This document shows, piece by piece, positions 1-11,610 of a stretch of 64,000 nt of DNA (positions are counted from its first letter, which is position 1; every line of letters begins with the position of its first letter). Where the stretch lies: positions 14,614,001-14,678,000 of the forward strand of contig NC_053416.1 in the NCBI RefSeq assembly GCF_016859285.1. The letters are read 5' to 3'. This DNA is from Xiphias gladius (taxonomy: Eukaryota; Chordata; Actinopteri; Istiophoriformes; Xiphiidae). Under the pieces are notes generated by a model. That model searched no databases and was not told where the DNA came from. It worked only from the letters and a program-made list of their open reading frames with translations. The position numbers and the translations under genes are program-made.

Positions 1-562
1 AGCTGCAATCATTTAACTGATGCATTTAGCATCCCGCAGGCTAGCGTACGTTAGCAAAGCTAAACTGTTATGGTTATAGTTAATTGTAGCTAACTTGATG
101 AGAGGTCAAACGTTCTCACCGCCAGAAACATTTTGTCTTAAATGTCCCGACTAATTTAGGTTAAGCGATAGTTTAACGAGGGAATAGATTATATATAACT
201 AACATGCAACTGCTAAGGTTAACAGTTAACATTAAATCCATAACCGGTACGTTAGCTATGTAACGCAAGCTAGCTAACATTTGTAATGAAGTTAACCTTA
301 AAACATAAAACCAAATATTCAAGCAAAAAAAAGTCTTACTGTAAGAGCTCGTTTTTGTATTTAACATTGAATATGTTTGTGTAGCATCCTGTAAACGGTG
401 CAAAACACCAGAGACCTAGTTATACGGAAAAAAAACCCCTAACTTGTTCATGAAATTAGTCCATAGTCGGCTGTTACCTTTTTTTCTGTGTTCGCGATTT
501 CAGTTTGTGTTGTATTTGTTTATTTGGACGATTGGTCAAATATAAATAACCTGATGATGACA
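1..562. other. AT-rich flank, no gene recognised
   Basis: No open reading frame or RNA gene could be supported here. The stretch is AT-rich with many short GCTAGCTAA/GTTAGC-like words. A non-coding first exon of ap2b1 may lie here or beyond the left edge, because the first coding exon of that gene starts with its own splice acceptor at 3294. Confidence 0.4.
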
Positions 563-963
563 TAAACTATGTGGCCAAAAGTACGCGGACACATGAATAT
601 TTCAACCACACGTTATTGTTGAATACTTTAGTCCAAAACCATGATCCTTTTTATGTGAGTGTAACAGCCTCCACTCTTCTAGGAAGCATTTCTCAATATT
701 GTGAAACCTGACTGCAAGGGATTAATTGCTCCCATTCAGCCACAAGAGCATTAGCGAGGTAGGGAACTGATAATGGGTGATACGGTCTGGTTCTCAGTCG
801 GCCTCATCTCAAAGGTGTTGGATGGGGTTGAGGTCAGAACTCTGTCTGTGAAACCATTCTTTTACATCCTTGGTCACAGGGGGCACTGTCATATGGAGAA
901 AGGAATTGGCCATCCACAAACTGTTGCCTTAAAGTTGGAAGCAAACCTCCTGGACTGAAGACG

Positions 964-1500
964 AGGTCCGACTGTAGCCATAGCCACTATCTGTGACCAC
1001 AGCAAGAGTTGGCATGACCTTTGCTGTGGTTATAGCCATTTATGGCTTTGGCTAAGGCTAAGGCTGCAGCTATTGCTGTGACTAACATTAGCTGTGACTG
1101 TGATTGGTTAGCTACTATTACAACATATATGATAGTAACACTGGCCAAGGCATGGTTGTAAAGCCAGACACTCCTGCCAGGATTTAAACCTAGTGCTTCC
1201 TTCAGATATGACAGGTGTGATGCCAGTACACCCCTGGAGTTCAGGAATAGCTTCATCTCAATGCTTGGCCAACAATGTCAATTCACACCAGCATGTAGGT
1301 TAATTAGTGTTACTCATTCAAAACAAAGCCTGACCAAAACAGCCAATAGCTACATCCATAGCCATAATCACAGCAACAGCAGTTCCCATAACTATAGCTA
1401 TATCCATAGTCTAATGATGGACTGTTTCTACAGTTACATCTGCAGTCACAATCAGCAGCAGCCAGTCATAATAATTAGCTTCTGCTGGATATCATAACAT
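964..1500. repeat. imperfect inverted repeat nested in the Tc1 element
   Basis: The left arm (about 970-1110) contains words such as TGTAGCCATAGCC and AGCTATTGCTGTGACTA. The right arm (about 1335-1480) contains their approximate complements, for example CATCCATAGCCATAATCACA. It looks like a small foldback or MITE inserted in the transposon, but the ends are not clear. Confidence 0.35.
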
Positions 1501-1825
1501 TGCAATAGTAGAGACTTGTAGAGAAGTTACCTCCAATTACCATGATATACTTATGTCTATGTTACTTTGGACTTATAATATAATAATAATCATAAATGAT
1601 ATGACTCAGTTACCGTTAATACCAATTTATGAGCATATATCATTCACAACCTACAGTGGAAAACAACCTAACATTGGCTAACATTAGCTAACATTAATTA
1701 ACTTTGCAGTAATAACACTGCCAAATTACTGTCTAGTTTAAGTAAAATGCATTTATCATGAAGTTGACATGACTGCTAAAGTGTCACAAAAGTTACCTGT
1801 GATGCATGCCAAACTATGAATTAAG

Positions 1826-2570
1826 CTATTTTTCAGCGCCTAGCCTGCACCATTCCCTACAGCCAGGTACAGGCAGCCACAGCACTGGGCACGCCCACTC
1901 ACCCTGTGGTTGCAGCCAGTGGCTATGACAACAGTCAGAGCTTAGCCCTGCTGCAATCTTGTCTAAAATATCACTGTATGCTGTAGCATTAAGAGTTGCC
2001 TTTATTGGAGCTAAGAGACCTACCCCGAACAATGAGAAACAGCCCCAGACCATTATTCCTCTTCCACCAAATATCACAGTTGGCACTGTACATTTAATTA
2101 AATTGGGTTCTCCTGGTGTTTGCCAAACCCAGAATGGTTTATCACACTGCCAGCATGAAGCCTGATTCATATCTTCATATCAAATCAGACAGCATATTTT
2201 CACCACCCAGCAGTCGAACAGTGGTGTGCTATACACCATTTCAGCCAACATTTGGCAATGTACATCAAGATCTTAGGCTTGTGTGCATCCACTCCACCAT
2301 GGAAACCCATGTCATGAAGCTGCCGTTGAACAGTGCTGACACTGCTTCCTTAGGCAGTTTGGGACTTGCTAGTGAGTAGTGCACCTGAGGATTTTAAATG
2401 ATTTGTAGTGCACGTCAGCACTTGAAGGTCCCATTCTGTGAGTATTTGGTTCACAGGAAGAACTGTTTCCTCTTTATGTTTCCACTTCAAAATAATGGCA
2501 CTTTTAGGTGACTGGGGCAAACCTAGCAGGGCAGAAATTTGATGAACTGACATATGGGAAGATGGCAACC
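1826..2570 (-). pseudogene. Tc1-like transposase remnant
   Basis: On the minus strand the amino-terminal part (2568-2350) carries a helix-turn-helix type segment and the later part (about 2170-1960) contains [13 protein letters not shown] and [11 protein letters not shown]. These closely match the DDE region of Tc1 transposases, which usually read FGGGSVMVWGCFS and LNATAYNDILD. Several in-frame stops and frame changes separate the parts, so no full transposase (~340 aa) can be made. It sits between the terminal repeats of the 563-2724 element. Confidence 0.75.
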
Positions 2571-2724
2571 TTGGACAGTGTCACATTGAAAAACACTGAG
2601 TACAACCTACTCCAGCAGAGATTACAGGGCTGTATGTTTTATTTTATGCACCTGCTAGCAATGGCTAAATTAGCTGAGCCCACTAATTAACGGGTTGTCC
2701 ACATACTTTTAACTATATAGTATA

Positions 2725-3294
2725 TTTCCCTTGCAGTTATGCTGGAGTTTCAATAAGAAGCTAACATGTCAGTAGGAAACAAAAGGGTGTTGTGTGTTTT
2801 ACTTTTCATAGTAGGAGCCTGTAATCTTAAATTCTATAGAAAAATTTGAAAAGAGAGAAATGCCAGCAGCTATACAGGGAGAAACGCTATGCATCTATAT
2901 CTATATTAAAATGATAATTAATACTGGAAAATGCAATCCAAAATACCAATATTGTTGTAAACTTTTGAATGTAGTATTAAAATCTAATTTGCATCTGTAT
3001 GTACTAATTGCAGATTATAGAAATGTGAATGAAAAAGCCATTTCAGCCAAATTAGGTAATGTTGCAGGCAGCACAGATGAACTAAATGAGCCTCATGGAA
3101 CTAGTGTGTGATGTGATTATCATTACGCCTCATTGTGACACACCAGATCAGGGAGGAAGGGACAGTGAAAACCAATGGATATTGAATGAGGAAATGAACT
3201 CTCATTTTTTGCAAACAGGGAACTTGGGAAGGGTTAAAGGTAATCATTAATGCAAATTTTGCTGATGGGATAAATGTGTATTTCTTCTTTACAG
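2725..3294. other. intron/upstream sequence of ap2b1, no other feature
   Basis: Nothing coding was recognised. The segment ends with a polypyrimidine tract and acceptor (TTTCTTCTTTACAG, ending at 3294) that opens the first coding exon of ap2b1. Confidence 0.5.
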
Positions 3295-3312
3295 ACTTAA
3301 AGGACCACAGTC
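3295..3312 (+). other. ap2b1: 5' UTR part of ap2b1 first coding exon
   Basis: The acceptor AG at 3293-3294 precedes 18 nt and then the ATG. At least one upstream non-coding exon must therefore exist; it was not identified. Confidence 0.7.
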
Positions 3313-6300
3313 ATGACGGACTCCAAATATTTCACAACAAACAAAAAAGGTGAGTAAAGAAGGCAGTGATGCTGAGAAATTGGACTAGCTCATTAGACTG
3401 TGTTTTTATTTGTGATTTTCAATCTATCTAGGGAAGAATTCATTTAACCCTTAAACAATCAGTTTTCTCTCATTTCCACTTCAGGCAGCTTTAAGGTTGG
3501 AAAACACATCTTATTTCACACTATCTGACAGTATACTCAAACTGTGCTGCGCTCAACTCCCTTTGTGATTCCTCTTTCAGGGGAGATCTTTGAACTGAAG
3601 GCAGAGCTGAACAATGAGAAGAAGGAGAAGAGAAAAGAGGCAGTGAAGAAGGTCATTGCAGCCATGACTGTTGGCAAGGATGTCAGGTACAACATAAAAT
3701 TTTAACTCTGAGATAAACCAGAAAGTCCTAAAAATTAATTCTATAAATTATTATTTTATAAAGTCACAAAAATGAGGACCACGATCAGGATGTTGACCCT
3801 TTTACCACTTTCAGACTATATAACAATACTTCTGAAAGTGTATATTGGCCCTTAGGGTGACTTGTCACATTGCTCATGATGTAAACATAAGACCAGCCTT
3901 GACGCCTCACACTAATATTTTGACCAAGTCCTTTTGCTCTGCTGTCAGTTCTTTGTTTCCAGATGTGGTGAACTGCATGCAGACTGACAACTTGGAACTG
4001 AAGAAGCTGGTTTACCTCTACTTAATGAACTATGCCAAGAGCCAACCTGACATGGCCATCATGGCCGTCAACAGCTTTGTCAAGGCAAGGCCCTAAATGA
4101 ACTTGATTTCTTTTTTCAACTGTGTATAATACTGACAGGGTTTCCTAAACTGTGACTACATCTACACTAGTGCTACACTAAATCTAACAATAAAATGCTG
4201 TTGTTTTTTTCCCCCCTTCCATGCTCAAATGAGAAAAGATGTACTTTCAAATGTAGCTGGCATAGTGTGGACATGACTGTGAGTCCCACAGGCCAGGGAA
4301 AGTTAACATTCACATGCAGTTTTGAGATGTGTTTTCCAGACAAGAAAAGTAATGAATTTTACAAGGCCTTAGAATTGTGCTGACTTAGTTATGGAAAGAA
4401 ATGTAATTTCTCTTTTGGGTCACACTGGGAACTTCCCCCAATGAAATCTAATCAGTTTCAGCTTTTAAAACCAAAAATGCCTTGCTTGTCCTGCTCACCA
4501 GGACTGTGAGGACCCCAACCCTCTCATCCGGGCTCTGGCCGTCCGCACCATGGGCTGCATCCGGGTGGACAAGATCACAGAGTACCTGTGTGAGCCTCTG
4601 AGGAAGTGCCTGAAGGATGAAGACCCGTATGTGAGGAAGACGGCAGCTGTTTGTGTGGCGAAACTTCATGACATCAATGCCCAGATGGTGGAGGACCAGG
4701 GCTTCCTCGACTCTCTAAGAGATCTCATTGCTGACTCAAATCCCATGGTACGTGTCAGACTGATGGGCAGTTTTTTTCAACCTCGGTCTTATTTTCTTAG
4801 GTTTTCATTACATGCCACAAAAAAGTCCTGAGTTTGACTAAAATTTTGGCATGTGTATATTTTCTGCTCTTCAACAAAACCCAGCAATTGGTTAGCAGAG
4901 GTGGTTTACACAGCTTGCACATTACATACTGTATATCACCAGCTGAATTACCCAATATGCTCTGTACCAGGCTGAAGTTAGTTTGCAGCGAGATATTGAC
5001 CAACTGAACTCATATTTTAATGTCCGTAAATGCATGTCAATATACATACTGACATCAAAATAATGGATTGCTTAAAAAACTGGTGGATTTCTAGTTCTAA
5101 ACTACCAGCTTGTACTCGTCTGCATGTGCTGCTAGAATCTGTTTCATTCCTCCTGACCACCACTGACAATGTGTAATAACTTGATATCCTTCACCTGCAT
5201 CTCTGCCAGTCATCCAGAATGGACAGAACTGCAGAATTCAAAAGGTTTTATTTTTCAACATTGCAACGTGCTGCTTTTCCTAATTACTGAAAAGCAAATG
5301 CACAGTGTGATTGATCAATCTATCATTGTCACCTGCTGAGCTGAATCACCAGGTGATCAATTTAGTTACTATCTGACAAAGTAAAGATTAGCCTCACTCA
5401 CTGATTACATGGCCTTTACTTTGTAATGCAGCACCTAACATTACATAGAATTCATATACCGCTAATTTTTCCCCTCCAATAGAATGAGTCATTCATGTCT
5501 CAGTCATGTTATTGTCTCTATAATTTAAATAATATATCATTTAGCATAATTCAGTCAACTGCACCATTTTTTAAAAGTAAACAGATTACAAGTTACAGAT
5601 TAAAGAAACGACTCTGTAGCTGCATTAATTGTGTTTGATGACACGTTTTGACTGCTGTTAGAATTTGCCTGAATTTAATTTGGATTATAGTGGTTAGCAG
5701 TGCGTTCTTGTAACCTTTAAAGATGTATTTATACCAATGAAGATGATGATAAAATTCCCATCCTTTAAACTTCTCATCACAGACAGTCTCTGTCTTTTAG
5801 GTTGTGGCAAATGCGGTTGCTGCCCTGTCGGAGATCAGTGAGTCTCACCCCAATAGCAACCTGCTTGACCTCAATCCCCAGAACATCAACAAGCTACTGA
5901 CAGCCCTCAATGAGTGCACAGAGTGGGGACAGATCTTCATCCTGGACTGTCTGTCCAACTATAACCCCAAGGATGAGCGCGAGGCCCAAAGGTAGCAATC
6001 ATGTCAACAAAATGACATATTTTTTAATGTAACTAGTTAATTTTTCTTTACTGGGAATCACCTTTCTCTGTTTCCTTTTCAAAGCATCTGTGAGCGTGTC
6101 ACTCCCCGGCTGTCTCATGCCAACTCAGCAGTGGTGTTGTCGGCTGTCAAGGTGCTGATGAAGTTCTTAGAGCTGCTGCCCAAGGAATCCGACTACTACA
6201 ACACCTTGCTGAAGAAGTTATCCCCACCACTGGTCACCTTGCTCTCCGGAGAGCCGGAGGTCCAGTATGTGGCTCTGAGGAACATCAACCTCATTGTCCA

Positions 6301-9300
6301 GAAAAGGTGTGTGATCACAAACACCAGAAACTTGGTTGTAATTTCAACTGCAGTGGGCTTTATATTTCTACTACCTATGATAAACTGTATTGGCCTGAAA
6401 GTAAGTCGAACCCCCCACCCCCCTGGCAGTACCCTTTCTTGAATTAAGACTTAAATTAAGACTAAATTACAGTAAGTTAACAACCAACTAACATAAAATA
6501 ATCACATTTTAAACAGTTCCTTACAATAACAATAAAATACAGTAAAGAAAACAAAGTGTTCAGTGTTAGTCTCAAAATAATCAGACTGTTGTCTTTGGCT
6601 CAACGCCTTCTAACATGATATTCTTTTAGTATACCTGGGCTTAGTAGACACTCATCAAACACACAGGTAGAAATTTGCTAGCCTAGCAGCATGAAGGCTA
6701 CAAACAATCCATAATACAGCAGTCTCTTACAGTAAGAGCTGGTAGTCACTCTATTCAGAAGGAACATTGGCTGTTGTAAATGTCTAGTCCTTAAATAGAA
6801 TTAGACTCCCTCTTTTTCAAATGTAATATTGACAAAGAAAAACCATTGTCATATATTCAGGTCAGTAATATAATTATGTCTTCTTGAGTACAATCACACC
6901 CAAATTCCTCAGTGACATGTTTCTTTTGGATCAGGTCTTGCCACAGTCTAGTGTGTAATGTGTTAATGTGTGCAGGCCTGAGATCCTGAAGCAGGAGATC
7001 AAGGTGTTCTTTGTCAAGTACAACGACCCTATCTATGTGAAACTGGAGAAACTGGACATCATGATCCGCTTGGCCTCTCAAGCCAACATTGCCCAGGTAC
7101 CCTACATGAAACACAACTACGTGGTAACTTTGTATAGAGGATAATTTTGCTACAAAGGGTTTTGTTCTCTTTACCAAGTATGGTTTATAGTAACAAATAT
7201 TCTATCAGCGTATGTCCATAGAGTGTATACTTGCATGTGTGCATGATTGCAGGGAGTGACATTTATTGAATTTTTCAGTATTGTATTTGGCCTTTCGGGT
7301 CTAAAAAGAACCAATATGTAATTTCACTGCTTTTTGTATGTATACCACTATGTATGGTATACTGCATTGAAATGAACTACATTAATAGATTAACCTTTTT
7401 TTGTTTAAATCATGTTGTTTGTTGTTAAGACAACGTCAAATTAAATGTAAAATGTTATTAAAGGCATGAAACTGGAACAAAAACAGTGAAATTGAATCAC
7501 AACTAAAAAAAAAAAGCTAAATATATGTATGTTGTGTTGCGTATACATACAGTATATTTCCCTGCCGTCGCTTTTAGGTCCTGGCTGAACTGAAGGAGTA
7601 TGCCACAGAGGTGGATGTTGACTTTGTGCGCAAGGCTGTACGAGCCATCGGACGTTGTGCCATCAAAGTGGAGGTAAGAAATGCCACCATCACTGATCTC
7701 TCACAGAAACTGCTTCAAGTTTTAAAATCCACTTTAAATCTGCTCTAGTATCAGCATCTTGGCTTTGTCAGCCCTTTGCAATATGTATTAATCCATGCAA
7801 CAGAAGTCTGACTGCATCTGTTTATTTATGTATTTGGTTCCTTCTTGACATTTCAATCTCCCACCTTGCTCCAATTTTGTGATTAAAAAAATTACTATGA
7901 ATGAAGCATAACTTCTAGCCAGTGTAAACAAAATGAAAGTATGTTATATTGTGAGTTATTATGACCTTTTTTCCCAAGTAAATGTGATAGGGTGCCTCTG
8001 TCTTGTTCATCTCCAGCAATCAGCTGAGCGCTGTGTCAGCACCCTGCTGGACCTGATCCAGACCAAGGTCAACTATGTGGTTCAGGAGGCAATTGTGGTC
8101 ATCAGGGACATTTTCCGCAAGTACCCCAACAAGTATGTTTCCCGCTGACCCCTGAGAAAAATGCTTAACAAAGAACAACTAACTAACAAGTGTTTGACAT
8201 AAACCTGTTAGTAGACATAGTCCATCCAGTACTGCAGCTTGCACGTTTCCAGTCATTATATGCTGGATAACTAGACAATATTTGAGTGCAGTCTAATTCA
8301 CACAAATTTTTTTTTTTCTTTCACCTTTAAACTTGTATTATACATTGTACATTGAAGCTGTAAAGTGCTTGTAAAGTTTCCCTATGACCATTGAAATACT
8401 AGTGCTCTTCAGGTATGAAAGCATCATTGCCACGCTGTGTGAAAATCTGGACTCTCTGGATGAGCCCGATGCTCGGGCTGCCATGATCTGGATTGTTGGC
8501 GAGTATGCAGAGAGGATCGACAATGCTGACGAGTTGCTAGAGAGCTTCCTTGAGGGTTTCCATGATGAGAGTACTCAGGTGGGTTCATCATAAAAGTACA
8601 TGTAAGAATTTTACTGGCAATAAACTGAGGTATACAGAAAGCATGGTAGGTCAAAGTTAAAAAAGGAAACTTGGTCTGTAAAACTGTGTCTTGTTTTTTA
8701 AATCATACCTTTTTAAACAGCTAGAATAAAAACAAGAAGTACCAGTGATTTAATCCATTTCATCTACAGTGGTTTTTCTTCTATGCATTGTAGATGTTGC
8801 TGTACTGTTATCAGTTGAATGCCGCTGGGCAACACATTTCTGTTTGGACCCATAACTACATGGACATCACCAAACATCGTCTTGTTTGGCTCTTTCCATA
8901 TTTCGCTTATTTCCACCTCCCACAGCAAGAAGAAGGGATCGCAGTTTGGGAGGCATTGCACACTGAGAATGACCATAGTACAACACTGTGTGCTTTGATT
9001 TACAGGTCCAGCTCACTCTGCTGACTGCCATTGTGAAGCTGTTCCTTAAGAAGCCATCAGAGACTCAGGAGTTGGTGCAGCAAGTCCTCAGCCTGGCCAC
9101 TCAGGTTAGTTTTGTCTTTTATTGTGAAGAAGTGCAGGTTTACAACTGTTTGATGTTTTATTTATTCACTGCTGGATAATGTTGCCTGTTTTTATGTAGT
9201 CTTAAAAAGGCTTGTAAATATCTGTTGTTTTTTTTGTTTTTTTGCTCATCCCATACAGACATCCCCTTAGCAACATACTGTAATTTTCAGAGGCATATCA

Positions 9301-11566
9301 AATTGTTTTCCCCTTTTTTTCATTTGATTATTTTTTGTTTAAGTTGGATTCCTCTTAGCTACCACCATAGTAACAGTTAGTCCAACTGTGGTCCTCATGA
9401 TCTAATTCACACATAGCACATAATTTAAAGCATGTGTGTTGACCTCCCCTCCTCTTCTGCAGGACTCTGACAACCCTGACCTTCGTGACAGGGGCTACAT
9501 TTATTGGCGCCTTTTGTCAACTGACCCCGTGACTGCCAAGGAGGTGGTGTTGTCAGAAAAGCCCCTGATCTCAGAGGAGACAGACCTGATTGAGCCTACC
9601 CTGCTGGACGAGCTCATCTGCCACATTGGCTCTCTGGCCTCTGTCTATCACAAACCCCCCAGTGCCTTTGTGGAGGGCAGCCACGGAATCCACCGGAAAC
9701 ACCTCCCTGTCCAGCACAGCAGGTCAGACACACAAACAATATGCACATTATGACGGACCCACATTTCAACTTTTCACCTGGGAGTCGTGCAACCTTTTAT
9801 TATACTCACATGGCTTTGGCTGCCTTTGGCCACATTGCTGTGTGACCTCTTTGCACTCTCTTTGAAACAATCAGCATGTATTTATTTAAAGGATTTAAAA
9901 GTTTGAATCAGATTAAATATATATAAAAGTAGAAATGACTAGCAATAGTGCTGGGCAATATGACAGAATACAGTATACAGTGAGACAGTATACATCTGTC
10001 AGCCTTCATAGATTTTACATACCATTTATACCATGGTAAGTACCCCATGGTAAGTATTTTGGGAAAATTGCAAATCAATGATTCATGGCAATACTGGATT
10101 TTTTTATGATTTATACAGTTTACAGAAATTGTGATAGATGATTTAATACATATCACACACTCTTTGTAAGCAATATGCTTAAATGAAAGGTTATGTTGAA
10201 ATCGTTAGTAGTTACATTTTTAAAAACGTTTCTTTTTTTCTTCCCATATCAAATTTTCAGATTTTCCTCATTGACAGTTTAAAGCCATTTCTACTATGTC
10301 ATCAGCTTTCTCATCTCTGTGAGCACCATCATGCAGATCTGTCATGAAAGAAATATGTATCATACATGTGACACACAAGAATGGGCAGCTTGTAAGACAA
10401 AGACAAACATACAGTGTATGTGCCTAAGTCAACCACCAAGTTAGATCTCAGGGTGTCATTCGTAGGCTATTAAGCAATGTTGTATGGCTTTAAAGCAGTT
10501 GGTTTGGTGTAAAATGCGGCATCAATATAGGGATGGATAACACAGAGCAACATACAGTATATGTTAACTAAGAACACTCCAGTCCATATTTCATAGCAGT
10601 GCCAACTGTTCTGGAAAACAGGACATTGCTCAACACCCTGCAGATATTGCGCCATGTCTCAATGATATTAAATAGGGAAGAAATATCTTTTGTAAAAGAG
10701 GATACAGAGCTGCTTAGGAACAGAAACTAGTGGATGGAAGGTGTCATTTGGTCACTGCATGTCCAAAGTCAAACTGAATTTGGCTTTTCTAGTCTTGTTC
10801 AGTAAGAAACCTCTGTCCACAACAAGTAGAAGTTTGATCACGGAACATCATAATTGACAGTCATCCCTCTATCACTTTTCCAGTTTAGGTCTCCCAGCAG
10901 AGCAGTGTAGCACAAAGGGAGAAAATGTCCCAAACAAGATAAAAACAACCTGCAGTGTTTTGCAGGATGATGTTGCAAGCATGTGATTAAATACGACTTT
11001 AAATTCAGTAATTTAAAGACACCATGAAACGGACACTTTAAAGTTATGTCCTTCAAGATCTTCATAATAACCAAGTTTTTGATAGCATTCATAGCTATTT
11101 TTACCCATGCTGAAATACCTATTATGCCTATTATGATACTGTCAAACCTTTGACATGCTGAGAATGAGTATGTGCATTCAGCTTTGACAATGGCTCTGCT
11201 CTTCTGCATCCATTCATAAGTTTCTGTTAAGCTAATGACGTGATATCATTTTGATTTGTGGAAGTTCAAATTGAAGTTTTGAATTTCAGAACATTTCTGT
11301 TGATAATGGATCATTTTTTAAAATTCCTGTCCTTTACCAGTCTACTGTTTTTTCTTCTGACAGCATTGATACAGGTGAGAGCCCAGTGAGCAGTGGGCCA
11401 GCAGCTGCCATGGACCAGCCACATGTTATCCCCAGCCAGGGTGACCTGCTGGGTGACCTGCTCAACCTGGACCTGGGCCCTCCAGTCAATGTGCCACAGG
11501 TCTCCTCCATGCAAATGGGTGCAGTGGACCTTCTGGGAGGAGGCCTGGACAGCTTGGTGAGCCTGA

Positions 11567-11610
<44 letters not shown>

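Larger units (their letters stand above)
563..2724 (-). mobile_element. Tc1-type DNA transposon, dead, ~2.16 kb
   Basis: The ends form imperfect terminal inverted repeats. The left end reads GTGGCCAAAAGTACGCGGAC and the reverse complement of the right end reads AGTTAAAAGTATGTGGAC, and both begin with TA as expected for Tc1/mariner insertion. Inside, a broken transposase reads on the minus strand (about 2568 down to 1826). The region 745-960 resembles the internal part of a second element at 54553-54885, so both belong to one family. A further insertion or inverted duplication lies at about 964-1500. The exact family name cannot be settled from sequence reading alone. Confidence 0.7.

Noticed and set aside
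1261-1497. 78-codon plus-strand frame rich in Ser, His and Asn
   Set aside because: Arises from the simple, imperfectly repeated text of the nested inverted repeat.
10838-11209. 123-codon minus-strand frame in the long ap2b1 intron 12
   Set aside because: No family resemblance and typical intron base composition.
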